From: G965222505 sp965222505
Lineage (GTDB): Bacteria; Bacteroidota; Rhodothermia; Rhodothermales; DATKEJ01
Direction: 5' to 3'
DNA length: 64,000 bases
Assembly: GCA_965222505.1 (NCBI GenBank)
Contig: OZ244956.1
Span: 4,774,001-4,838,000, forward strand
Under the pieces are notes generated by a model. That model was not told the origin of the DNA. It ran no database searches and saw only the letters and a program-made list of their open reading frames with translations. Below are positions 1 to 7,858 of this stretch, in pieces. Each line of letters starts with the position of its first letter. Position 1 is the first letter of the stretch. Both the position numbers and the translations under genes were made by a program.

Positions 1-588
1 CACTTCCTCTGGAATGAGCGGTTCCGGGACGGGAAAAAGTGGATCATCATCTGGGCAGAAGGTGAAGTTGAACTTCTGGGCGAGGTTGCGCGTGATTTCC
101 AGGTTCTGCTTCTGGTCAGCCCCGACCGGCACCAGGTTTCCCCTGTAAATGAGGATGTCGGCGGCCTGGAGGACGGGGTAGGTAAACAGTCCGGCGTTGG
201 CCGGGATGCCCTGTGCGACCTTCTCCTTGAAGGCCACGCCTTTTTCGAGCTGGGAAACGGGGGTCAGGCAGAGGAAAATCCAGGCCAGTTCGGCCACGGC
301 TGGGACGTCGCTCTGGACAAACAGGTTAGACTTTTCTGGATCGAAACCCAGGGCCAGGTAGTCCAGGGCTACGTCCAGCGTATAGCGGTCCATCGCCTTG
401 CGGTCCTGCAAGGTCGTCAGGGCGTGGTAGTTCACGATGAAGAAATAGGAATCATGCTCAGCATGAAGCCGGATGTTCTGCCGGATCGCGCCGAAATAAT
501 TTCCCAGGTGCAACGCCCCCGAAGGCTGAATGCCGGAGGTGACGATGGTGGGGAAGGTGGGGGGTGATGGTGTGCTTAATTCAGACAT
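1..588 (-). CDS. trpS: Tryptophanyl-tRNA synthetase, C-terminal part off the window
   Basis: Class I aminoacyl-tRNA synthetase that charges tRNA-Trp in the cytoplasm. The 196 visible residues are the N-terminal part of the Rossmann catalytic domain: the stretch SGIQPSGALHLGNYFGA carries the HIGH-type signature (HLGN), followed by QDRKAMDRY and the conserved VPAVAELAWIFLCL and VPVGADQKQNLEITR segments typical of bacterial TrpRS. The KMSKS loop and anticodon-binding part lie beyond the left edge. The ATG at 586-588 is followed by a short Ser/Pro-rich extension before the first conserved block; no clear Shine-Dalgarno sequence precedes it. It lies downstream of trpE on the same strand, so both may once have shared the trp leader transcript; an insertion sequence now separates them. 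Family assignment is firm. Confidence 0.95.
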   Translation of the reverse strand, partial: MSELSTPSPPTFPTIVTSGIQPSGALHLGNYFGAIRQNIRLHAEHDSYFFIVNYHALTTLQDRKAMDRYTLDVALDYLALGFDPEKSNLFVQSDVPAVAELAWIFLCLTPVSQLEKGVAFKEKVAQGIPANAGLFTYPVLQAADILIYRGNLVPVGADQKQNLEITRNLAQKFNFTFCPDDDPLFPVPEPLIPEEV

Positions 589-596
589 GGCTAAAA

Positions 597-627
597 ATGG
601 TCGATTGTCAATAGTCGATTGTCAATT
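597..627. repeat. Left part of an intergenic TTGTCAA-type repeat, split by the IS
   Basis: Contains two direct copies of TCGATTGTCAAT. Joined with 1711-1770 it forms one AT-rich repeat block between trpE and trpS. The insertion sequence landed inside the block at an AATT. Confidence 0.7.
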
Positions 628-1710
628 TAGGACTTACGCAGCCAACGCCATTTTGAGGGTTGGATTACGTAGTTGTTCAATCATGTAGTCGGCTAATAAT
701 TCGCGTTTGAGTGCATAGATAGTCGTACCGAACTCGGTTGCCAATGCTTTCAAACGAACCCAAACCAGCATCGCGCAACCGATATGGTTGCGTTGAATCC
801 GTTCTTTGCGACATTGACAACGTTCGATACCCGTCGTCTGTTTAACTTCGCGGTGCGCCTGCTCAATCTTCCAGCGAAAGCCACAGACCTCTTCGGTGAC
901 TTCCTTGGACTCTTGAGCCACATCATTGGTAATGATGTAGTCCGTGCGGTCGGTTGAGACCACGATCCGAAACAGGCGTACCTGATGCCCGCTGGGCATC
1001 TTCTTGAGATGAATCACCTGACCCATGCCTTCCGATTGGCCTGACCATATCAGGCTATCAACCCGCTGATATGCAAGCTCAGCAGAGAGACTCACCTGTC
1101 GATTCCCCTTAATCGGGCAGTAGTAGAGCTTGCCCAGTCGTTCGATCAACTTCAAAATCGGCATCGTTGCATACCAGGCGTCCATTAAAACCGTTGAATA
1201 GACCAGACGTTTGTGAAAATGCGCTTGTTTGAGCATCTCCTGCACGTGATCAAGTTTGGTCTTGCCATCGGTCTCAGGAGCATAAATGCGGTAGTCGATC
1301 ACCCAGAAACGGTCTAGTTTCGGGTTGACATAGACGCAGGTAACGACACCGATGCCTTTGATAACCCGCTTGCGATTGCCGCTCCATTGCCGACGCACCA
1401 GTGCGATGGCATGGCTATGGTTTTTGTCCAAAACGGTATCATCAAAGACGAGATAGCCATCACGATCTTGCACGACTTCGGTTTTGACATTATCCCACAC
1501 CAAGCGCGGGGTGATCTTCTCATCTGAGAGATACCGATTAATGGTATCGTGACTCCAGCGTTTAGCGTGATCGGCAAAGTAGGTTAGTGTATAGTTGATC
1601 TGCGTCGAGAGCAGAAATTGGCAATAATCTAAGCGTGTCATGAGGGTTCGGGGATGAACGTTGAACATGCAATAGTTTACTGCAAAATCACTACTTTTGC
1701 GTAAGTCCTA
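628..1710 (-). mobile_element. Complete insertion sequence, IS4/IS701-like, 1083 bp
   Basis: Perfect 13-bp terminal inverted repeats are visible: TAGGACTTACGCA at 628-640 and its complement at 1698-1710. The element is flanked on each side by AATT (624-627 and 1711-1714), consistent with a 4-bp target duplication. Because AATT is palindromic, the inverted repeats could instead be read as 17 bp with no duplication. One open transposase gene fills the element. It sits between trpE and trpS, within an intergenic repeat block. The intact transposase frame and perfect ends suggest a recent insertion. Confidence 0.9.
634..1668 (-). CDS. DDE transposase of the IS4/IS701-like group
   Basis: A 344-residue transposase that probably performs cut-and-paste transposition of the surrounding element. 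Acidic residues fit an RNase-H-fold DDE triad: D76 or D77 in FDDTVLDK, D163 in LMDAWYA, and E269 in the C-terminal signature, where R265-x3-E269-x6-K276 matches the R(3)E(6)K part of the IS4-type motif. The N-terminus (residues 1-60) should bind the terminal repeats. The frame is uninterrupted and the stop lies just inside the left terminal repeat, so the gene looks functional. The exact family (IS4 versus IS701) was not resolved; a comparison with ISfinder would settle it. There are no passenger genes. Confidence 0.9.
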   Translation of the reverse strand: MFNVHPRTLMTRLDYCQFLLSTQINYTLTYFADHAKRWSHDTINRYLSDEKITPRLVWDNVKTEVVQDRDGYLVFDDTVLDKNHSHAIALVRRQWSGNRKRVIKGIGVVTCVYVNPKLDRFWVIDYRIYAPETDGKTKLDHVQEMLKQAHFHKRLVYSTVLMDAWYATMPILKLIERLGKLYYCPIKGNRQVSLSAELAYQRVDSLIWSGQSEGMGQVIHLKKMPSGHQVRLFRIVVSTDRTDYIITNDVAQESKEVTEEVCGFRWKIEQAHREVKQTTGIERCQCRKERIQRNHIGCAMLVWVRLKALATEFGTTIYALKRELLADYMIEQLRNPTLKMALAA

Positions 1711-1770
1711 AATTGTCAATGAGAGCTCATCATTGACAATTGACAATTGACCATTGGCCATTGACAATTA
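1711..1770. repeat. Right part of the TTGACAA intergenic repeat; hairpin downstream of trpE
   Basis: Contains tandem ATTGACA units and an inverted repeat (ATTGTCAATGA ... TCATTGACAAT) around a GAGCTC centre at about 1712-1740. On the minus strand this hairpin lies directly after the trpE stop and could act as a terminator, though no clear T-run follows it. It belongs to the same style of heptamer-built palindrome seen elsewhere in the window. Confidence 0.7.
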
Positions 1771-1771
1771 G

Positions 1772-3259
1772 TTAAAGAAGTCCCTCAGAGGCAACCAGGA
1801 TAGCTTCCCGCAGGGCTTTGGCTTTGTTGATGGTTTCCTCGTATTCCCGATCCGGGTCGCTGTCGGCGACGATGCCGGCTCCGGCTTGTACGTACACATG
1901 CGGACCCTGGACGATCATCGTCCGGATGGCAATGCAGGTGTCCATGTTACCGGAAAAATCCACATACCCAACGGCCCCTGCATAGGTTGCACGGCGGCTG
2001 GGTTCGAGTTCGTCAATGATTTCCATGGCCCGGACTTTCGGCGCACCGCTGACGGTACCGGCGGGGAAGCAGGCCGACAGTACATCAAGGGCACCTCTTG
2101 CCGGATCCAGTTGGCCGGAGACCGAGGAGACGATGTGCATCACGTGAGAATACCGTTCAATGTAGGCATAGCGGTCTACCTGTACGGAATTGTACTGACA
2201 CACCCGGCCCAGGTCGTTCCGGCCCAGGTCTACGAGCATCACATGTTCGGCGTTTTCCTTGGGATCGGCCAGGAGCTCTTGGGCCAGCGCTTCATCGGTG
2301 GCAGGGGTATCTCCGCGGGAGCGTGTTCCGGCAATGGGCAAGAGTTCAGCACGACCGTCTTCGGTGCGGACCAACACTTCAGGCGAAGAACCGACGAGGG
2401 CAAACGTCTCGAACTCCAGGTAATAGAGGTAAGGCGAGGGGTTCACCTGCCGTAAGGCCCGGTACAGGTTAAACCGATCTCCCGAAAACTGCATCTCGAA
2501 CCGTTGTGAAAGTACCACCTGAAAGATATCCCCCTCGTAGATGTACCGTTTGGCCTGCTCCACAGCAGTCTTGAACGTCTCCCGTGTGATGTTTGAACGC
2601 ATCTCCGGGTGGGTCAGGGACACCGGAATCGGGCGCTGCATGGGTAGATCGCGCAATTCGGTTTCGATGTCCTCGATTCGGCGCTGGGTGTCGGCATAGA
2701 CCGCTTCGAGGTCGGCATCGGGTTCGACGAAGGCGCTGGCCATCAGGACGACTTGATGCTTTACATGATCGAACGCCAGCAGGGTATTGTAAAAACACCA
2801 GATGGCATCGGGCAGGTGGAGATCGTCCGGTGGGGCATCGGGCAGGTCTTCGATCAGCCGGACCCCGTCATAGCTCAGGTAGCCCACCGCACCGCACGTC
2901 AGGCGTGGCAGGCCAGGGACTTTAATCTCGGTATACTGATCCAGCAAGTCCTGCATGTAAGCGAAGAAATCTGCTTCCTGGTGGGTGGTTTCACCGTTTT
3001 CATTGACCGAAATACGCCGTCCGCGGACCTGAACCACGCGGTACGGGTTTTTGCCGAGGAAGGAATAGCGGGCCATTTTTTCGCCGCCTTCCACACTTTC
3101 GAGCAGGAACGGGTAGGTCCCTGGCTTGCGCAAAATCAGAAAGGCCGATACAGGTGTGAGCAGGTCGGCACTGTGCCGTCTGTACACCGGAACCACCAGG
3201 CGGAATGTACCCTCAGAACGGGCTTGTTCTACGATGGTATGAAACTGTTCAAAGGTCAT
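1772..3259 (-). CDS. trpE: Anthranilate synthase component I
   Basis: The chorismate-utilising subunit of anthranilate synthase, first committed step of tryptophan synthesis; it needs a glutaminase partner (TrpG), which is not in this window. About 495 residues, the usual length. The N-terminal domain has PFLLESVEGGEKMARYSFLG, whose LLES element is the typical Trp feedback-inhibition site. The catalytic domain shows AGTRSRG, HVMLVDLGRNDLGRV, PAGTVSGAPKVRAMEIIDEL, DTCIAIRTM and the C-terminal QAGAGIVADSDPDREYEET. The ATG at 3257-3259 is preferred over an in-frame GTG one codon upstream. It is preceded by a leader peptide and terminator hairpin (see 3278-3437), so transcription should respond to charged tRNA-Trp. 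The assignment as TrpE rather than the related PabB rests on the LLES motif and this attenuator. Confidence 0.96.
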   Translation of the reverse strand: MTFEQFHTIVEQARSEGTFRLVVPVYRRHSADLLTPVSAFLILRKPGTYPFLLESVEGGEKMARYSFLGKNPYRVVQVRGRRISVNENGETTHQEADFFAYMQDLLDQYTEIKVPGLPRLTCGAVGYLSYDGVRLIEDLPDAPPDDLHLPDAIWCFYNTLLAFDHVKHQVVLMASAFVEPDADLEAVYADTQRRIEDIETELRDLPMQRPIPVSLTHPEMRSNITRETFKTAVEQAKRYIYEGDIFQVVLSQRFEMQFSGDRFNLYRALRQVNPSPYLYYLEFETFALVGSSPEVLVRTEDGRAELLPIAGTRSRGDTPATDEALAQELLADPKENAEHVMLVDLGRNDLGRVCQYNSVQVDRYAYIERYSHVMHIVSSVSGQLDPARGALDVLSACFPAGTVSGAPKVRAMEIIDELEPSRRATYAGAVGYVDFSGNMDTCIAIRTMIVQGPHVYVQAGAGIVADSDPDREYEETINKAKALREAILVASEGLL

Positions 3260-3277
3260 CACAAAAAGGAACGGAAA

Positions 3278-3308
3278 TAAAAAAACCCACCGTTTCAGGT
3301 ACGGCAGG
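3278..3308 (-). terminator. Intrinsic terminator of the trp attenuator
   Basis: On the minus strand CCTGCCGT (3301-3308) pairs with ACGGTGGG (3286-3293; some G-T pairs) across a 7-base loop, followed by seven T residues (3279-3285) about 20 bases before the trpE start. This is region 3:4 of the attenuator. The 5' arm is also exactly complementary to ACGGCAGG at 3364-3371 in the leader, giving a competing antiterminator. Confidence 0.88.
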
Positions 3309-3359
3309 TCTCAAGTATGCGTCAATCGGATATCAGTACGTTGCTACGTAATCACGATC

Positions 3360-3437
3360 TTAGCCTGCCGTTCGGGATGGCGTATGCCACCACCAGACGT
3401 TGCAGGGCCAGGTGTTATGCAGGCGATTCGTAAACAT
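3360..3437 (-). CDS. trpL: trp leader peptide, 25 residues, with three tandem Trp codons
   Basis: A short frame starting MFTNRLHNTWPCNV and continuing WWWHTPSRTAG, with Trp at codons 10, 15, 16 and 17 (TGG TGG TGG at 3387-3395). It is too short for standard gene calling. Four Trp in 25 residues, three consecutive, directly before a terminator and trpE, is the hallmark of a ribosome-sensed attenuator. Region 1 (3397-3406) lies just before the Trp codons and pairs with region 2 (3364-3371, overlapping the last leader codons). Ribosomes stalled at the Trp codons would mask region 1, freeing region 2 to pair with region 3 (3301-3308) and prevent the terminator. No strong ribosome-binding site precedes the ATG; the putative -7 box lies only a few bases upstream, so the leader may be nearly leaderless. 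Confidence 0.87.
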   Translation of the reverse strand: MFTNRLHNTWPCNVWWWHTPSRTAG

Positions 3438-3441
3438 GGCC

Positions 3442-3473
3442 CGAATATAGGGTTAAAATGTGGAAGGACGCAA
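3442..3473 (-). promoter_or_regulatory. Candidate Bacteroidota-type promoter for trpL-trpE
   Basis: On the minus strand TATATTCG (3442-3449) resembles the Bacteroidota -7 box TAnnTTTG, with TTG at 3471-3473 about 21 bases upstream as a possible -33 element. It lies after the stop of the upstream flippase gene and just before the leader peptide, where the promoter of an attenuated operon should be. Match is imperfect. Confidence 0.45.
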
Positions 3474-3483
3474 CGGGGCAGGG

Positions 3484-4848
3484 TCAGTCGGCCCCGTTTT
3501 TTCGTTGACTGAGTTTGCCGCGCCATACGGCTAGTGCATCGGCCACCTGTTGCTTGATCCAGTTGTAGTCCTGCTGTTGGAACCGGAACAGGTGGACTTT
3601 TTTCTCCCGCGTCATGCGGCGGAAGAGGATGATTTCGGTCAGGGCGATGGTACAGTAGGCCAGGGTAGAGGTGATGGCTGCGCCGAGTCCGCCGATCCAG
3701 GGAATCAGCACCAGGCCCAGGCCAACGGTCACACATGCGCCGACGGTATGGGCAAAGCTGGATTTTTCGGGTTGGTTGCTACCGCCGAAAAACTTGGTCA
3801 GGACCTTGTTGGTTACAAACGCGATGGTGCCGGGGATCAAAAGCCAAATCAGTACTTCGATGCCGGCATAGTCCGATCCAAAGAGGTAGGGCAAGATCCA
3901 GGCGGTGGCGGCCAGGCCTGCGGAAAGCAGAATGACGAAGGCCATCATCATGCGATGAATTTGGCCGGTCATCCAGGCGCGGGTGATCAGGTCTTTGGTC
4001 TGGGCAATCCGGTTGAAGAGCACCGGCCCGATGGCATCCGGGGCCATCCAGATAATTTCGGTGACTTTGGTGGCTGCGCCGTATACGCCGAGGATTTCGG
4101 CGCGAAGGTTCAGGATGACGATTAGCAGTTGGTCAAAGCGGAGGTTGGTGAACCCGGCCAGCCCGCCGATCCAGTCGCGCAAGCCGTAGTGATACGCATC
4201 CCGCAAAAACGCTCCGTTGAGGGTCCAGCGGGGTTTACTTCGTTTCCAGACCATGCTCACGGTGAAGGCACACAGGATCACGCCGGTGGCTGTAATGCTG
4301 ATGACGGCCCCGACCAGTTCCAGCCGGGCGAGGATCACAAAAATGAGGAGCAAGAGGGGGGTGACGATTGCGCCCATTCCGGCATAGACGTTCATCAGGC
4401 TGAACCAGGAGGCCCCCATCAGGGTCCGGTACATCATCAGGGTGATACCGTACAGGGGGAGCACGGCCAAGACCGGGATCATCAGTTGGGAGGAGATATC
4501 GGTCGTGATTTCAAGGCCGATGTACCAGGAGAGGGCCACCAGCCCGGCTGTAATCAGGCCATGAAAAAAACCGATGAGGATGCTGGGGACCACCACATCC
4601 TGTACGTCGTGCTTGCCGCTACCCACGCAGTATGTAACCCCACCGCCGAAGCCCAGGAATGTGAGGGGCAGCACCGTTTCTATGGCGAGCAAAAAGTAGC
4701 GGTATCCACCATATTTGGCTGCGCCGAGGTCCCCGATGATGTAGAATGCAATGAAGAGTTGCAAGGGAAACAGGATCGCCCGTGTACCGAAGATTCCTAA
4801 AGCGGCTCGGGTGGATGCGGCTTTGGATGCGTCGGGAGCCTTACTCAT
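3484..4848 (-). CDS. Polysaccharide flippase, Wzx/MATE-like
   Basis: Multi-spanning inner-membrane protein of about 454 residues, probably moving a lipid-linked glycan across the membrane. Roughly twelve to fourteen hydrophobic segments are spread through the sequence (for example LQLFIAFYIIGDLG, VVPSILIGFFHGLITAGLVA, LLLLIFVILARLELV, LIPGTIAFVTNKVLTKFFGG), the pattern of the polysaccharide biosynthesis/MVF clan. The open frame extends further upstream, but the ATG at 4846-4848 is chosen because it forms the overlap ATGAGTAA with the stop of the glycosyltransferase before it, which implies translational coupling. The C-terminal tail is short and basic (GKLSQRKNGAD). Partnership with the glycosyltransferase and the nearby UPF0104 protein suggests a surface glycan assembly group; the glycan is unknown. 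Confidence 0.85.
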   Translation of the reverse strand: MSKAPDASKAASTRAALGIFGTRAILFPLQLFIAFYIIGDLGAAKYGGYRYFLLAIETVLPLTFLGFGGGVTYCVGSGKHDVQDVVVPSILIGFFHGLITAGLVALSWYIGLEITTDISSQLMIPVLAVLPLYGITLMMYRTLMGASWFSLMNVYAGMGAIVTPLLLLIFVILARLELVGAVISITATGVILCAFTVSMVWKRSKPRWTLNGAFLRDAYHYGLRDWIGGLAGFTNLRFDQLLIVILNLRAEILGVYGAATKVTEIIWMAPDAIGPVLFNRIAQTKDLITRAWMTGQIHRMMMAFVILLSAGLAATAWILPYLFGSDYAGIEVLIWLLIPGTIAFVTNKVLTKFFGGSNQPEKSSFAHTVGACVTVGLGLVLIPWIGGLGAAITSTLAYCTIALTEIILFRRMTREKKVHLFRFQQQDYNWIKQQVADALAVWRGKLSQRKNGAD

Positions 4849-6289
4849 GCACAGCGGCCAACATCGGTTGGGAAGAAGCCGATGCTTGCGCAGCCTGGAC
4901 GATACGTACGAGGGCATCGGCGATACGTTCGGAGGCCTGTCCGTCGCACGGGCCACATTCCTGGGTACGGGTATGGGCGCGGGCCTCGGCATCCAGGTCT
5001 GGATTGGCGAGGTAGGCAGCAATGGCCTGTTCCAGTTCCTCAAAGGAGCCGGTGGGGTGCACGCCGCCCAGTGCGATCAGCTTGTTCATGTGGATTACAT
5101 CCCTGTAGCGCCGGATGGAGCGGTGCCACGGGAGGGTTTGGGTGCCGTCAAAGACGGTCAGGATCACGGGTTTGTCCTGGATGACGGCGTCAATAGAAAG
5201 GGTCGAGCCAGAGTTTAGGCAGATGGTACAGCCGGCAATCAGGTTGACGAGGCGGGGCAGGTCGGTTTCCTTCATATTCCATGCCAGGCTGCTTTTCTCC
5301 AGCGAGGGATAATCGATGGCTACGCGATTGCCTGCGAGGGCATTTAGCCGGGGGAGCCAGGAGGTATCGGCCGTGTAGCCGCGCACGTTTTGGGGGTGGG
5401 GGCGGACCACCAGTTGTACGTCTGGCCCCCAACGGTTTTCCCGTACCGTCTGGGCCAGCCACTCGACCACCTCAATCTCATAGAGGGTGATGGCGGGTGA
5501 GCTCATGCCAAAAAACAGGAATGGCTTTTCAGGATCCAGCTCCAATTCGGAGATTACGGCTGCGGCCCCTTCCGGGGAGGGGAGGGTCACGTGCCTATCG
5601 AAGTGGGCCACGCCGCATTCATGGATGCGCTCGGTTGAGACGTTATAATATTCCTGGACCTCTTCCGTCATGATGGGGCCCCAGGTGATAAAGTGGTCTG
5701 CCGTCACCGAAAATCGGCCTTTGGAGGTAATGTTGTCCCAACTCAGCAATTGAGAAACGGTCGGGCGGTGCAGGGTACGAGCCGCATGCAAGAAACAGGC
5801 TTCCAGGATCGCCACCGGGTAGGTAGAGACCACCACTTTGGGGTTCATCTCTTCCAGTACCTTGCCTACCGCGGCATTGCGCAGAAACAACCGGCGCTCC
5901 ATCCGGTCCAGTGTGCGCCGGATGGCAGGGAAGCGGAGCGAGAGTCGGTTGAGCTGGAGGTAGGTCCGGGCCTTGAGTCCGGTTTTGCCACCGGTGTCCA
6001 GGTACCGGTGGTGCCAGGAGCGAAGGGACGGATTATCCAGGACGTCTTCAAAGAGGTACCGCCGCAGCAGTGATTCGTATTCGTTGAGCAGCCGGGACTT
6101 GAGTTGCGGAGCCTGAGCCAACTGGACGCTGCGCTTGCGGGCCAGGGCTTGCATGCTGGGCTCATCCGCATTGGGCACAACTAGACCGACGGAAATACCG
6201 CGTTTTTGAAGGGCAGACAGGATGTCCGAGTGTAAGATCATGCGGGCGGCAAAGCCGTGCGAGATCACATAACAAAGGTCTACGGACAT
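4841..6289 (-). CDS. Putative GT-B glycosyltransferase or glycerophosphotransferase-like enzyme
   Basis: A 482-residue protein without signal peptide. The N-terminus (LCYVISHGFAARMILHSDIL) looks like a nucleotide-sugar-type GT-B N-terminal Rossmann strand. The C-terminal half carries FLFFGMSS, a PDVQLVVRPHPQN block, a CTICLNSGSTLSIDAVIQDKP block resembling the donor-binding region of CDP-glycerol glycerophosphotransferase and UDP-GlcNAc 2-epimerase-like GT-B folds, and a late GPCDGQASERIADAL element common at the end of such enzymes. It overlaps the flippase by eight bases, so the two products are probably made together for an envelope polysaccharide. The donor and acceptor cannot be read from the sequence. 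Confidence 0.75.
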   Translation of the reverse strand: MSVDLCYVISHGFAARMILHSDILSALQKRGISVGLVVPNADEPSMQALARKRSVQLAQAPQLKSRLLNEYESLLRRYLFEDVLDNPSLRSWHHRYLDTGGKTGLKARTYLQLNRLSLRFPAIRRTLDRMERRLFLRNAAVGKVLEEMNPKVVVSTYPVAILEACFLHAARTLHRPTVSQLLSWDNITSKGRFSVTADHFITWGPIMTEEVQEYYNVSTERIHECGVAHFDRHVTLPSPEGAAAVISELELDPEKPFLFFGMSSPAITLYEIEVVEWLAQTVRENRWGPDVQLVVRPHPQNVRGYTADTSWLPRLNALAGNRVAIDYPSLEKSSLAWNMKETDLPRLVNLIAGCTICLNSGSTLSIDAVIQDKPVILTVFDGTQTLPWHRSIRRYRDVIHMNKLIALGGVHPTGSFEELEQAIAAYLANPDLDAEARAHTRTQECGPCDGQASERIADALVRIVQAAQASASSQPMLAAVHE

Positions 6290-6727
6290 AGCCTAGGAAA
6301 GGTCGGAATTTGGGGCGGTACCAGAGGCAGATGTTACATCCTGCGCCTCCAGTACCCTATACCATCCGGTTTCGGTTGGTTCAGTTGTTTGTAACGAAAG
6401 TAGAGCAATCCAGCACAGAATAACATAAGAAAGATGCTGGGATTGCAAGCCTCTGGTTTAATAAATTGATCATCATTTCTTAAACCTCAGGATAGTCGCA
6501 ATCGACTTCAAAAGGGTATTCTTGATGGCAATGGAATACCTGTGTACCGAAGCCGGTCTAACGGTTCCAACAGCAGTGCAAGTCATGTTGAAGACCAGTT
6601 TACATATCGAAGGCAAAGCCGACTTTGGGCGGCCCGTCTGGACGGTTTCAACACCCGGCGAGATGATCCCCACGGGCTGGCATCCGGTTTCCCGGATGCG
6701 GGGCCTCAAGCGGGTAGGGCGTACGCT
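6290..6727. other. 438-base gap with no convincing gene; one perfect hairpin
   Basis: No frame here has recognisable homology. GCATCCGG (6680-6687) and CCGGATGC (6692-6699) form a perfect 8-bp stem with a TTTC loop just downstream of the UPF0104 gene (minus strand); no T-run follows, so it may be an mRNA-stabilising or Rho-type end rather than an intrinsic terminator. The part near 6300-6470 should contain the promoter for the glycosyltransferase-flippase pair. Confidence 0.5.
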
Positions 6728-7825
6728 TTACTGGTTGCTGCCCTGGGTGGCTGTAGCCGGCGCCTGGTGGCTCGCTTGATCTGGAGGGGTGGTCTGTTTC
6801 AGGGTTGACCAGCCTGACCCCTGAAGCATCAGGCAGATGAATCCAACCACGGCATACAACAGGATCTGCGAGGCATGGTTGAGCACGGCATACGTAGCCG
6901 CCTGCTCCTGCGGTACGGCAAACAACAGCACCAAGGTCTGAATCACGGCATAGTGATACGATCCGGTCCCGGCGGGTGACGGCAGGATAAATCCGATGGT
7001 CCCAAAGCCCAGCACCACCAACGAGGTCGAGAGCGTGATGTTGTACGGCCCCGTCATGTGCAGTACCAGGAACGGGATGTGCACCATAAGCAGATATCCG
7101 ATCCACATCAGCACCGTTGTCCACAGAATTCCAAACCGGCGCGGTGCCCGAAACACGGTGAGTAATCCCGCCTGGAACGAGTGAATCAACGGGACCAGGC
7201 GGCCTACGAGGCTGCCCGAACTGTGGGGTTGCTTGCGCAGCCAGCGCCAGGCCCATATCGCAAAAACCATCCCTGCAATGAGGATGCCTGCGATCAGGGT
7301 GAGGGTCAGGGTGTCCAGATCGGCAAACCGGGAGCGTATGGGGTCGATGAAAGAGGCCAGGGCGGGGGAGTCTGCAATAACAAAAACGATGCCGATCAGA
7401 AGGAGGAGCAGGGTCACCATGTCCAGCAAGCGCTCCATCACGACCGTACCGAAGACTCCGGTGAAGGGCAGTCGTTCGCGGGTGGCCAGGTTTGCCGTGC
7501 GTGCAAATTCGCCCAGCCGAGGGGTGGCACAATTGACCATGAAGCCAATCATGACGGAATAAAACGCCGTTTTCAGAGAGATCCGTTTGGGGGACTTATC
7601 AGCATCCGAGGGCAGGGCTTCGAGGAGCATTTGCCACCGCAAGGCCCGTAAAAAGTGGCTACCCAGCAGGATGGCAACGAAGGCCAGCATCCACCAATAA
7701 TTGGCCGTGCGAAGCGCTTCACCCATTTGTGCGAAATCGACACCCCGAAGGGCCAGGTACAAGAGGCCGATGCCAAGCAGGATCCCCACCGTCTGAACGG
7801 TGCGTTGTTTCGTTTTTGGTGTCAC
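6728..7825 (-). CDS. UPF0104 / lysylphosphatidylglycerol synthase-type transmembrane protein
   Basis: About 365 residues with eight or so hydrophobic helices. The conserved block VNCATPRLGEFARTANLA followed by TGVFGTVVMERLLDMVTLLL is the signature of the LPG_synthase_TM (flippase-like) family, as are FLRALRWQMLL near the N-terminus and FGTIGFILPSPAGTGSYHYA toward the C-terminus. Members are often found with glycosyltransferases; the molecular role here is unknown but may be lipid or lipid-linked sugar translocation. The start is a GTG at 7823-7825; no upstream ATG is available in frame. It follows lolA with 33 bases between them, so they probably form one transcript. The C-terminal tail is hydrophilic and Gln/Ala-rich. 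Confidence 0.85.
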   Translation of the reverse strand: MTPKTKQRTVQTVGILLGIGLLYLALRGVDFAQMGEALRTANYWWMLAFVAILLGSHFLRALRWQMLLEALPSDADKSPKRISLKTAFYSVMIGFMVNCATPRLGEFARTANLATRERLPFTGVFGTVVMERLLDMVTLLLLLIGIVFVIADSPALASFIDPIRSRFADLDTLTLTLIAGILIAGMVFAIWAWRWLRKQPHSSGSLVGRLVPLIHSFQAGLLTVFRAPRRFGILWTTVLMWIGYLLMVHIPFLVLHMTGPYNITLSTSLVVLGFGTIGFILPSPAGTGSYHYAVIQTLVLLFAVPQEQAATYAVLNHASQILLYAVVGFICLMLQGSGWSTLKQTTPPDQASHQAPATATQGSNQ

Positions 7826-7858
7826 TAAAGCGCGTTTTGGTGTAGAATGGCCTCGGCG

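Noticed and set aside
6522..6779. Small frame ending in a hydrophobic stretch
   Set aside because: Its C-terminal half overlaps the UPF0104 gene in antisense and no family pattern is visible.
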